DNA of 64,000 nt, taken from Gorsachius magnificus. Lineage: Eukaryota; Chordata; Aves; Pelecaniformes; Ardeidae. The notes beneath the pieces were generated by a model. That model searched no databases, was not told the origin of the DNA, and was given only the letters and a program-made list of their open reading frames with translations. Both the position numbers and the translations under genes were made by a program. Positions 1 through 11,352 of this stretch are shown one piece after another. Every line of letters begins with the position of its first letter. Within the stretch, counting starts at the first letter, position 1. The DNA lies in contig CM067086.1 of NCBI GenBank assembly GCA_034008185.1, forward strand, positions 31,331,007 through 31,395,006, given 5' to 3'.

Positions 1-187
1 CCTGTGTATTTGCAGCATATTGATTTACCCCAGCAGCCGGTCAGCGAGGGGGTTAGGAGGAAGGTTTAGGGAAGGTGGCACCCTGGGAGACTTCCCCACC
101 ACCCGAGCGCAGGGAAGAGACACACAGAGCTGCCTCAGCTGTATGGCAGTACCACAGACACAGTTAAACTTCACTGCACTCACACAT

Positions 188-193
188 TTTATT
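188..193 (-). terminator. Candidate poly(A) signal (AATAAA) of a leftward transcript
   Basis: Read on the minus strand, the hexamer AATAAA is followed about 10-20 nt later by a plausible cleavage zone and then by a GT-rich stretch (TGTGTCTGTGG on the minus strand, near 142-152). That is the usual arrangement of a vertebrate 3' end. It is compatible with a gene running leftward from the CpG island at 27 kb. Another AATAAA on the same strand at 542-547 could serve as an alternative site. AATAAA is common by chance in AT-rich DNA, so only the combination with the GT-rich element gives it weight. Confidence 0.45.
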
Positions 194-3100
194 CAACAGT
201 TTAAAAGTGTTCAAACAAAAGAACCTGTTAAGTAAAGCTGAGATTTACAGTACTTGCTCCTTTCAAAAACTTCACTAAATCAGCTTCTTATTACACAGCA
301 GCCATGAGGAACTGTTGACAATATATTAAAAATGCACCTTCATTTAAGCGTAGCAAACAAGCCAGGGTGTGGTTGCCTCGCAATTGGCAGGGAACGCGTG
401 TCTTTCAAATATTTCCAGTTCTACTGCGCAGCAGCTTGGGTTTAAGGGCAACATAATGCAACAGGTTAAAACGCATTTGGAGTTATCTCATGCCATTGCC
501 ACAACTACAAGGTGTGCCTTTTGGCTCTGCTAGAGATACTCTTTATTATTCATCTTACTTTACTTTCCTGCTCAAAGGAAAACATCACCATTTCTTTACA
601 ATAAGGTATATAGTAAAGCACTCCAATTTTCATAAAGAGAAGTCCAACCATTTAGGATTTGCTAAAGGAGACAAGAAACATACAAAAACTATTCAATGTA
701 ATACATCTGAAAAGTTCAAGTACACACACCACGGAAGTTCAAAAATAGCAAGATCTCACATTAAAGGGTCTTAAAGAAACCAAATACTCATAGGATGAAA
801 GAGCAACAAATTACCTGGGAATTATAACTGATCAACAAATATGAAGTAGGAGATAAGCAGAAGCAATAAGCTTTTTAAAATGGTGGCAGGGGGAGAGAAA
901 AAGAAGGAAAGAAGATGATGCAATGACAACCTTTCTCAAGGATCCACACCTGGACCTATGCTCATGAACATATGCATCATCAACATGGGGTAAACTGACA
1001 TATACAGAAACTTTTAGTTTTGCAAAGCTTATAAAAATTTGAGAATTCAGATTCAGAATTAGTCAGAATAATCTTGTCTGAAAGTCACTGGGGATAGCTA
1101 CAGAAGGTCTGCACAGCGACCAGCTGATTGTGAAATAAAACGTCAGATAAAATCCATTGCCAATAGATGCAACAGGAAGGGAAAAACAACCTCAAGTGAA
1201 TCTACATATCAACAGGCTTCATGTTTGTTGCTAACCCTTCAGAAAAGAGACTTGAAGTCACTATGGATAATTCACTGAAAATATCAGCTTTACACCATCA
1301 AAAGGCAAGTGAAAAGAATTGGGATATTTTAGAAAGGAAAAAACAAAACAGAAATCATCAACATACAATCCACCACGGTTCTTCTCGACTACTGTTTGTC
1401 ACTCACATTGTTCAAAAATATAATAGAGGGACTAAAAAAAGTGACAAACATTCAGAGATACAGCTTCCATACAAACAAAAATTATGGACAATTATGGCCC
1501 TGTAGGGATTTAAAAAAAAAAAAACAGCTAAAATCATGAACACAAGCAGGAAATAGTTATCCATGGTGTACAAGGACTGGTGAAATCTCAGTATGATAAC
1601 CACAGTTTAACAAGAAATTTGAGAGCAATTTTCTCTGTAATATATAACTGTGACCACAGGACATCATTGAGGTCAGAATTATAGTTTGAATTACAGTTTG
1701 ATTCAAGAAGCGAATCCATTGAAGATCAGGCACTTTTTAATATAATGTGCCATCTCCAGTGCTGGCACAGTCCTGCAGCTAGTAGAACACTGTAAAAATA
1801 ACTGCCTGTAATATAGTGCTGCTTATACTTTTCCCCTCATTAAAAACAAAAAAAAAAAAAAGGGGGGGTGGGAGGAGCTGTTAGGTACGGGTTTTTAGCA
1901 CTATTTAAGGCTGTCCCCAAAACTGATAGATGTAAAATAGTTCTGATTAATAAGCATCTAAGTCACTCTCAGATTATCAAAAGAATTGTTGTTCTCTCAT
2001 TTTTCAGTACATATGCTATTCAGCATTTCCTGAATGCTACCAGAACTTTCTCTTATTAAATCAAAGTTTTCTAGCCACTGTTTGGGACAGGGGAGGGGTT
2101 TGGAATGTCACAAATGAGTCACCTGAAACTAGAGACTAACAATCAAAGTTGAACAACATACTTCATTAAGGAGCCCCTGCAAAACCTGAAACAAATCCCA
2201 CACATTCCTGTATCATCAGAAGACTCATATTAGGTTCAACTATGCATGTAATGAAAAAAAAAGTTTTTAAAATAAGGCCTGGGATACTGACAAGAGTTAA
2301 GATTCTTTTTCATGCCCCAAATTTCCAACTGCTAAAGGCTCGTATTCAATACTTATAAACATCTCTTATTTGTAAAACACATAATTTAAGATTATGCAAT
2401 TGCACTATGGCTGCCCCAAAATATTGTGTGCTGAAAGCACCAAAGCGTTTACGGACAAAGCTTGCCAAACAATCATTCCATCAAAACCACAACTCAACCA
2501 CTACTTGAGCTAAACTTGTTCGAACTAGACTGAAATACAGATGTAAAGTATTATGTTCATACGAAATTGCAAAATAGATGCCAGGAAAACAAAACCAACA
2601 CACCTGTTGGAATGCATTCACAGCAGCAATCTGCCATGCACAGAGCTAGCAATGATACCCATGCCATTGTAGTACAGATTTGAAAGAAGAGAGAAAAAAA
2701 ATCAGAACAGTAAGTTTCATTACAGGAACACACAGAAATTTCACAAACACCTCAGACCACAGACACTGTTCAGGTGGGTTCTCCCGCCCCCCAGAATTGC
2801 ACTCAGAAATGAGTGATGCACCCCCAGCTGGGGGGAGGGGGGGAAGAAGGAGGGAGGAGGACAATCAAGGAATCTGTCACCTATAGATTTCCAGTACAGC
2901 TTAAAACATAGCAAGATTATTCTCATCCAACAGCTGCATATTGTATAAAGAAAGAGACTTTGTCTCATCCCAGTTCCTAGTGTCCAAAAATGACCCACAG
3001 CAGCCACAATTAACATCCTCTTTGCAGAGGGGTAAAAAAACAAAAGAATTACAGAAGAATTGTTGCGGCTGTGAATTCTCTCAGAATGACAGCAGCTGCA

Positions 3101-4943
3101 CTACACTTGCAAGCTGCATTTGTTACAACCTATGTTCTTTTTGTTTTACAAATAAAAGTTATACCAGCTTTGAGATTTTAAGATAAGTGATTTCCTTCTT
3201 GGGGTTGATTACCTGCTCTTTAAAAATACATTTACTAGCTTTGCTGGTCTTTCAGTCAAGGCAACATATAAAGACCTAGAAACACCTGAAGTTACCACAC
3301 TATTTTTAGGATGTGGTTTGATGAGCAAATCTTTTGGTGCAGCTTCTTGCCTCTCTACTGCCTTCTCAATCGTGCAAGCACATACAAGGTGGAGGAGGGT
3401 AGAGACAGCAAAAATTACTCAATGCCTTCTGCAGCAGTGAACGTACCTGGGAGGGAGGGAGGCCCAGAAGCAAAATCTAGCAGAGAGCAGAAAGCCAGGG
3501 CTCCATAAGCCATCACCATCAGTAAAATAGGCCAGTCATAATGCAGTTTCAGGGGTAGATCTGACATATAAGGCACCCTCCTTCATCTTTAAGTATATTA
3601 CATTGTGAGTCTCTTTCCTGGGCTGTCAAAGAAACAGATTTGAGACACACATCTCTCAATATCAACACTGCAAAGGAGCACGAGTGAAATTGTGGCCTCC
3701 AAAACCTGCACTTAAACACATTTCAGTTTTAGGTGCTTATGTAAGCTTAGAGCTTTCAAATAAAAAAAAGCAAAACTATATTCTGTCTTAACCACACATT
3801 GCCCCTTTAGGCACATAAGATCAGCTCACTACCATTCAGAAAAGAGGGCCATTTGGCACGCAATAGATTAATGGGAGATATCTCTGTATAGTTTAGATTA
3901 GGTGGCAATTACCTAGTTTTGAAATTTCACAAAATACCTTTCTATAAAAACCAGCCCAAACTGCCTTTAAGGACAAAGTGTAAACCATTTTAGGGAAGAA
4001 TAACTGAATTCATTACACTGAAGAGCCTAAGTACTCCTCAAAAGAAGGCACTAAGGAAAGAAGTTACTACTAACATTTTCAATAACGTTCTAATCTGCAA
4101 GGAGCAAAGAGGACCTAAACTATTGTTACCTTATCTGTAACACCACAGTGTAGGTTAAAACCACCTTTACTCTTCCCTCAGCTGTCCTCGTCTTAGAAAT
4201 CACGAAAAAAATCCACCGGCACACAGGAAAATTTCTTTCCCCTGCTCCATCATGTCAAGCACAGAAACTCTTCATGTTTAAAAAGAAAAATTAATCAAAA
4301 TCCATGTTACAATTGCATTGCAGGAATTACATTTTCTTTGGTAGAAACAAAAAATCTTTAAAGTGTAAAGTCACTGTACTAAGTCAATTTTGACACAGGA
4401 TGATCCTTCCTGTCCATCAAGAAGGTTCTAAATTTCTGCAATGTTCTTTTTTTTTTTTTTTAAAGTTATTCTACTTTTTAGTCCATTAACAACATAGAGC
4501 CTGCAAGAACAAAAGGTCAGAAACCGTTACAATGAATAACTACGAAGCTAAAAGTCATGAGAAATAATACAAAAAATCCAGATATTGTTTAACTACACAC
4601 TGTGGAATAGATGTTCAAAAGAACCAGGAGGTCTCATTCTCAGCCCACTTCTGTTCAAGATTCTTCACAATGTGAGCTTTTTACTGCATGCCAAACAATT
4701 ACCAGGCAAAACTTTAGTGACAAGAAAAGAAAGCTTTTCAAATTCAAATGAAATGCATTTTAGGATATTTCAAAACCAAAGCAACTCCCTGAAGTTATTC
4801 CTCAGAAACAGTTACGACCTCCATATACTAAAACCAGTTTAAAAAATGCTCTGCTTCCCCCAGGGTTTCATAGCCAACGTGGCACAGCACTTCATTCTTA
4901 GACTTCAAAATAAACAGATGCCAAAAAATTCACCTCCTTTTCC
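194..4943 (-). other. Repeat-free AT-rich stretch, possible long 3' untranslated region
   Basis: I see no CR1, SINE or convincing coding exon here on either strand. The stretch has several short homopolymers: A14 followed by G7 at 1848-1868, a G-rich patch near 2828-2846, and T15 at 4447-4461. Lack of repeats for almost 5 kb directly upstream of a good minus-strand poly(A) signal fits a long 3' untranslated region, but it fits plain intron or intergenic DNA as well. All open frames here are short and resemble no family I know. Confidence 0.25.
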
Positions 4944-5051
4944 TCAAACTGAGTGGTCTGCCACCATTATCTGTACCATGGAGAGCACTTCATGTCTGCC
5001 ACTACCATTGTCCAGGTTTAAGTGTTTAAAATGATGGTATTTCACCTTATG
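4944..5051 (-). other. Candidate start of a terminal exon with a short open frame
   Basis: On the minus strand a good acceptor (TGTCTTTGTTCCAG) ends at 5052. The sequence after it is open in one frame for about 35 codons and stops with TGA at 4944-4946. The predicted residues begin HKVKYHH and end MVADHSV. I do not recognise the peptide. It would be the last coding piece of the leftward gene, followed by a roughly 4.7-kb 3' untranslated region to the signal at 188-193. A 35-codon open frame is quite likely by chance, so the support is mainly the acceptor quality and position. Confidence 0.2.
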
Positions 5052-5204
5052 CTGGAACAAAGACAGTCTGAATTTGACTGCTGTCTTTACTCTTCATGAT
5101 GTCCTTTGTTCTTTCCACTGACATAGCAGGAAGTAGCATATTCTGTATTACAGTAGACAAATAGCCACAAAAGTAAGGTCTGTGAAAGATAAGTGAATTC
5201 TTAC

Positions 5205-5307
5205 CCTGCTCATCAATTCCTTCAGATAGCTGTAGGTTCACAAAAATCTTCAGATTTTCATTCCTGTCATAGTTAATATCTGGTCAAGTCCAAAGAATGG
5301 CTTTCAC
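5205..5307 (-). other. Candidate 103-nt exon with strong splice sites, not open throughout
   Basis: A T-rich acceptor (ATATATTTTTAG, minus strand) ends at 5308, and a near-consensus donor (AGG followed by GTAAGA) begins at 5204. Both are good sites and enclose 103 nt. All three frames contain a stop across the full interval, so this cannot be an ordinary internal coding exon. It could be an untranslated or non-coding RNA exon, or a decoy. If the weaker AG near 5280 were used, one frame would be open (starting DINYDRN) up to the donor, but joining it to the next acceptor at 5051 gives a stop. Confidence 0.2.
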
Positions 5308-5309
5308 CT

Positions 5310-7225
5310 AAAAATATATCAAACGTTGGAGCTATGATTTTATGGCAACAGCATCATAACACACACACACAAAAAAAAACCCCAACAAATAAAACCGCTT
5401 TTTTTCTCCAAAGTATTCTAAACTTGTTATCTTCTTTTGTAAAAGACTTATCAAGAAAAATTTTAGTCACAGTTGTAACCATATAAGCAATTCACAGAGT
5501 GAACTGATAAACATGGCAAGTTCAATTATGGATGCACCATATGCTTCAATATTCCTTTAGGTATACAAAAGGAATCAATTTGTGCAATTTGTTCAAAACA
5601 CAAAAAGCCCTTTTGGCAAGATCATCCTTTAGCTGAACAATCAGTTTGAACACTTGCCTGCTGAAAACATCCCCCATTTGCATCCCACAGCAATGGCAGT
5701 AACTTAAACAAGCACAGGAGTAACACGGCCCTGAACCACTTGGTTCTACAAAAGGAACAGATTCCTTAAGATGGCAGATCCATATGTTCATTAGCAGAAA
5801 TAGCCAATGGTTTTGTGCCTGGTGGAGTTATTTTTTTTTCCTAATTAACCTTCCTCTGATACTTAAGATGACCTTTACCAAAGTCTCTCAGCAGTGGTAC
5901 AGCAGTAGCCTCAGATGTACAGAGCTACTTCAAGTTTTGTAACTCAATTTCCCTCTTACTTTACATGTGACCAGAACTGCGAATCAGTAAATTCAAAAAA
6001 TCAAATGTTTATGTCCCAGCAAATATATACAGCCAAGAAGCTTCTTGCATACAACTTATCTGAAAGTCATTATCACAATAAAGTATGAAAATTACAAGCA
6101 TTAATAATGTTTGTTGTTAGCCTCTATTTAAAAATATAGAAATGTGATTACACCTGGAACACATGTTCTAACATCAGTTTTTACTTCTCCTTTTTGCAGG
6201 TTGGAGTTAAGGTTTACCTTTCAGGAGATGCAGTGATCAGAGCAGTCACACTATAAAGCAGTATGCCAGATCAGGAGCATTTTTTCTTAGCAAAGGCTCT
6301 CAACCAAAAGACAACCCAATAAAGGTCTGAGTTCAACAGCAGCACATCCCTCCTGCCCGTTAATTTCTCTCCTCTTCCAGTAGTCATTAGCCAATGGTTC
6401 AGCTAATTAGTGTTTGAACTACACAGTGTGGATGCACTTCTGCAAAGTGGAATTTAGCTTAAGAACAGTCTCCATTTTATCTACTAAAACTCATGAAAAT
6501 AAAGACTAATCAAGCTGGTATTCTGTATCATATATTCTCCCACCAGTGAAAATGGAAAGAAAGAATTGTCAAAAAAGGAAGAAACTCATTAACTGAAGCA
6601 TTCTCATATACAATTTTTCAAAAGCATCAGCTTAAAAAAAAACCAGCAATGCTGACTACCTGCCTACAGAACCATATGTTGCCTTTGCACAAAAATACTA
6701 GTGCCACACTAGCGCCTTCTGCTCCTCAGCTCTCAACCAACTCTCCTATTTGCTCAAGCAATTTTAGATCGGCATGATGAAGTCGCAAGCAACCAAGAAT
6801 ACAAATTTATTATCAAGTGTAAGAAACTTTCAAAACAGGCATCCCTTAGTTTCATACACGATGTATAGGAAAGGCATTTGGTTCAATCCAGGTGGATGCA
6901 TTACGTTTTGTGCAAGGCGTGCAAGAGCCTGGGAGCCTCTGTTCCCCAGGCCCGCCCGGGTAAGAGCATCGCACATGAGACATGGTCAACCTTCTACAAG
7001 CACAAGGGCAAAGGAAGATCAGTATGAGATAGAAAGGGCATTTTACCAGAAATTTCTCCTTTTTTCCTGTCAGTTTTTTGGGAGGGAGGATGGTGGTTTG
7101 GGTATTTTGAGGGTCTGTAAATCAAAAACTAAAACAAGCTTACATTTGCTAGGTTTCTTTCAATCTGCCAGTTGGGAAGCTAGGGACTAAAGAGACAGGA
7201 CTGCATTCACCTTGGCTACAATTGC
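5310..7225. other. Unassigned AT-rich DNA
   Basis: This holds a short CA run near 5359-5370 and short A and T homopolymers. No repeat family, RNA gene or coding exon could be supported. A 138-codon plus-strand open frame at 6774-7190 has no recognisable motif and runs through low-complexity sequence, so I treat it as chance. Confidence 0.5.
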
Positions 7226-7371
7226 TTAGTCCCCATCCCTGGAGGTATTTAAAAGAAGGGTAGATGAGGTCCTTAGGGACCTCATCATGGTTTAGCGGTG
7301 GGATGGCAGTGCTAGGTTAATGGTTGGACTTGATGATCATAAAGGTCTTTTCCAACCTAGACGATTCTATG
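7226..7371 (+). mobile_element. CR1 LINE, 3' end fragment
   Basis: The sequence runs through the well-known CR1 3' region: the 'ccccatccctggaggtattt' block, 'ggatggcagtgctaggttaa', 'ggacttgatgatc', 'aaaggtcttttccaacct', and a single GATTCTATG tail unit. It is on the plus strand and severely 5'-truncated, leaving only the 3' untranslated region. This copy carries a private 10-bp hairpin (GATGAGGTCC / GGACCTCATC at 7263-7286). It lies in the presumed intron of the leftward gene, in opposite orientation to it. Confidence 0.93.
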
Positions 7372-10011
7372 CTTTAAAGCAGGTATAGTTTCCAAAATTA
7401 AACCTGCATTTGGTATATACTAAAATGCAAATACAGCCAGCAAGATCTTCAGATTTAACCTTCTTAGCAAAAGCAAAAATAAACCAACTTATTAATTCAC
7501 ATATTCCAATCAAGACATATACTAAATGTTTATCTGGTGTAGAACACTGTCCTAGAAGAAAACACTGACAGAAAGCAGTTTTAAAACAATTTCCACACAT
7601 ATGCAAACCTCCCTCTCCAACTAAAGACTGGCTTAGGATACAAATCATAAATATTTCTAGCCATTCTAATATTTTGCCTCTATAGAATATCCAATTTTTA
7701 ACAAGAAAAAAAAGTTTAATAATGCAACTAATAGCGAGGAAAAAAAATAATTCAAGATTACCATACTGCATTTTATTTGGCTTATCCGTCCTACAAGCAA
7801 TTCCAGATAAAATAATTCAGACATGAATGAAAGACAAGTCTAAAGTAACAGTAATTTTTATTTCCCTTCCACTTATTTTCATCTTCTAACCCTTCAGTCC
7901 TCAAAATAGAAACACCATTTGTATTTCAAGATCCAGGACACCAGACAGAACTTTGACCAGAAACAATAACACCTCTGCAACTTCCATATAGAAGCCACCC
8001 CTATTTCATATAAATTAAGGCAGAGACTCTGCACCCTAATATGCAGGATTGCTTTCTCCTGAGATGTTCATGAATTATATGTATAAACCAAAATGCAGGT
8101 TGCCACAAGTTTACTGAGTTTTGGTTGCCCCACATCAACAATAAATATTATTTCAATAGTAAGGTTGGGAATCTGCGCAACAAAAGTGAAATCCATTAAA
8201 AAGCAGCAGAAAGTACCACCATTAGCTACACTATTATCTTGGCTGATAAGCCTTTTTGCTTCCAGTGTTATTTTAGAAGCTCCTGAATAGTCAAATTTCT
8301 GTAAGAAATGCATTTAATAGTTTCAAACTTTTAGAAGTTTGGAACCATGAACAACATGGATGCTCTTTCTCTTCAGGTGACATGAAAAGAGGGGGGGGGG
8401 GGAAGCCAAACAAAAAAAGGTAGGCATTTGCTACTCTGATAGTTTAAAAAGAAATGGCCTGGACAAGGCTTTGACTGCAGTTTTAACACAGGTCAGTCTC
8501 ATGAACAGTGCACACTTTTACATGTTGTTTTAAGAGAACAAATTGTCATTCAGAAAGCCCATGCCTGTGACTAGAGAAAGCAAGTTGCAGGTGCACGACA
8601 AAAATAAGTTTGTCCTGCACAGGTGATAAAAAAAAACCCAAGCACCTTCCTCATGGGAATAAAATAGACTCTAAGAGATAGAAAACTGGAGTTAGTTAAA
8701 ACTCCACATGACGACCCACATAATTTCATGGCAGATTAAAAGAATCATTTAAATAATCCAAGAAGCATGAAGCCAAATAGGCACTGTTTACATTTTTATC
8801 TCATCTACATCCATTGATCAAATTAACAGAAAAAAGTAACATTGGCAAGATAGCAAGAGTGGCTCAGTTAGACATAATTGGGCCTGATAAATCTTTTCCC
8901 ATGAGGTGAAAGGCAAGACAGCCGTGACAAGCACCGGCTGCAAGCTGATTTGTCCTTATGTCCTGAAACACTACATGGTATCTTATAAACAAAGCTAGCG
9001 ATCCAACTCGCTGACAGCCCATGGCACGAGCACTCCAGTTGCCGAAAAATAACATTGCACAAGTCCCAGCAAGTTTTAGCTAAAGTTATGTCTTTGGCAA
9101 AAATCAAAGTCATATGACTGAAAACATTAACATAGGAGAGGGCTAAACCTCAGCCAAGGGTCTGAATTCTGCATCACCTGGACACCACCACAAGACAGCT
9201 TCTATGGCAGCTAGCTCCTGCGCTGGCAGCACCGCGCAGCCTGCTCGATGGCACTAGCGGTATGGCAAGAGATACGAGTAGCAAGGACAAAGTGTCTTTT
9301 CTCACTGGTTCATGTGGAAGATTGATCCTCCCTGGACAGAAATCTATTCCCTGCCTCTTCTCTGTTCCCCACCACCACTTTGTTGCCCTACTCACTGTTT
9401 CTGAGAACGCCCGCTTTCACATTTCTCCCATAAGCATTTATGCTGGCATGACTTTTATTGATTTTAACAACGACACGTTAAAAATATGGTGCAAAGCACA
9501 TCCCTGCATGCAGAACAAACAAGCAGTTAATTTAGAAATTGAAATCTGACACCAAGAATAAAGCAGGCAGAAAACTACTCTTTCCACTCAAAGTCAGACA
9601 ACCACAATGGTTTGTTTGACGCCTGGCTTGAAGAAAATACAATATAAACCAATATAACATGCCACACAAGGCAAAATACATCAGTGGTATAACTGAAATG
9701 ACGTGCGACTACCCGGTTCAATTTAGATGGAAAAAAAAACTTCAAAGAGCAGAGAAATATATTGATTAAATCTGCAGCTGTGTGAAACAAGTTTGGCTAC
9801 AAATTAGAAAGTCTACTTCAAGCTAAACAATGTAAATAATCCTTTCTGGAAACAGTGATATGGTAAAAAATTATTCAAGATTCCTTATGCATCTAGGAAT
9901 AAAAATAGACATTTCTGAAAATGCACCATCCCCAGCTGCAGAAAGGATGAAGTTAAGAACATTTGCCTTGCAGTGCTTGTCAGTAGTGTCTAAACCTAGT
10001 AAGTGACATTC
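7372..10011. other. Unassigned AT-rich DNA
   Basis: This contains a G12 homopolymer at 8391-8402 and several A-rich runs. A minus-strand donor-like site at about 9395 has no convincing open exon behind it. Small open frames on both strands (8068-8313, 8864-9113, 9262-9549) show no family signature. Nothing else could be supported. Confidence 0.5.
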
Positions 10012-10358
10012 CCTTCTACTCTGCACTAATGAGACCTCAACTCAACTAGAGTGTCCAGTTTTAGGCTGCCCAGTTTAAGACAGACAGACTGAAGCAAGTG
10101 CAGCAAAGAGCCCATGGAGTGGTTAGAGGGCTGAAGTACATGAGGAATGAGGACAGGCTGAGACACCTGGGTTTGTTACTCTGGAGAACACTTGGGGGAT
10201 CATCTTGCTTTCTACATATACCCAACGGGAGATTACAGCAAAGACTAAGCTAAATTCACTGCCATTGTATACCTCTGATTTATGCTGGCCATGCTTTCGG
10301 TGGGGCAGGCTGGACCAGATGACCTCCAGAAGTCCCTTTCAGCCTAAATCAGTCTGTA
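10012..10358 (+). mobile_element. CR1 LINE, diverged ORF2 end and 3' region
   Basis: The stretch matches the CR1 order on the plus strand. First comes the decayed ORF2 C-terminal region ('gtgtccagttttagg', 'cagcaaagagcccatgga', 'agagggctgaagtacatg', 'aggacaggctgagacacctg'). After a gap comes the 3' end ('tgctggccatgctttcggtg', 'gcaggctggaccagatgacc', 'cagcctaaat'). Frames are broken by stops and deletions, so it is inactive. It is markedly more diverged than the copy at 54.4 kb and so represents an older insertion or subfamily. Confidence 0.85.
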
Positions 10359-11203
10359 ACAGATATCTACAAAATACTGGCTTTGTGTGGAATGAGTGAG
10401 GTTTCCAAAACCACCTATGCAGCACCATTTGATACAAAACAACCATCACCTAAAAATAAGTAGTAAATTTTGCCTTAAATCTGAGATGTGCTTTAGCTAT
10501 TGTTAGGAGTGTCATAAACAGAAGAATGAACAGCAAGGCACACAGAATACCAGTTTCCCTGAAGAAGTTCAGTTCAGACTATGGTACCGAGCTTTTCTGA
10601 AGGTACGGTGATGAAGCGGTAAACTGTCTTCTGTGCACTTTCCCCCCACTTTCACACACACAAAAAAAAGATGCTGTATTCCAGAAAAGAGAAAAACAGA
10701 CATCTAGCAGACTAACTCGCATGTATGCATCAAAACTCTTTAAATGCAAGTTTTAGATCTAAAGCATGTGTATATCAACCTCCCAGAGAAAAACTGGACA
10801 TTTCTGCGCATACCTGCAGAAGGACTGTCACCTGCTTCTACCGGCCAGCAAAACACCATAGGTACAAATGATGTTCCTTAAAAGCTTTTCAGAAAGAGTA
10901 ACACATTAGATAAGAGCTGTATCGGACTAGCAGACCAAAAAGTGTATTTGTCATTCTGTTCCTTATCTAATGGAGAGATCCAATGAGTGGCTTTAGCTTG
11001 CAGTTGCTACATAGCTCACAAAAAGAAAGAATAGAAATCAAACCATGAAACACGATTTCTGAATAGTACCCTGAAGAATCATTTCCCTTAACTCTTTACA
11101 GGCGCCATACTGAAGCAGTGTTTGGAAATACAACTACAACACGTCAAACATCAGGAATATCCTGTAAACATAAAAAAATTTTACTTTAGAGGTGATTGAA
11201 TAC
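10359..11203. other. Unassigned DNA between two CR1 remnants
   Basis: I see nothing recognisable here apart from short A-rich tracts. A donor-like site on the minus strand at about 10810 sits below roughly 20 open codons, but no acceptor of reasonable quality lies above it. Confidence 0.5.
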
Positions 11204-11352
11204 TGAAACAGGTCACACAGAGAGACTGTGGAGCTTCCATACTGGGAGATGTTCCAAACCCAACTGGAGAATGTCCTGAGCCACCTGCTCTAGCTGACCC
11301 TGCTTTGAGCAGCAGGGTTGGACTAGAAGATCTCCAGGGGTCCCTGCCAACT
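11204..11352 (+). mobile_element. CR1 LINE, diverged 3' fragment
   Basis: Plus-strand blocks such as 'actgtggagcttccatactg', 'ctggagaatgtcctgagcca', 'cctgctctagctgaccctgc', 'tttgagcagcagggttgg' and 'agaagatctccaggggtccc' follow the CR1 3' end in order. The copy is 5'-truncated and lacks intact tail repeats. It belongs to the CR1 type whose 3' end reads 'ttggactagatgatctccag', unlike the 'ttggacttgatgatcttaaa' type at 7.2, 32.1 and 45.7 kb, so two CR1 lineages are present. Confidence 0.88.

Noticed and set aside
6874..6902. Sequence resembling a tRNA T-arm (ggttcaatcc)
   Set aside because: No A-box, anticodon arm or acceptor stem can be folded around it.
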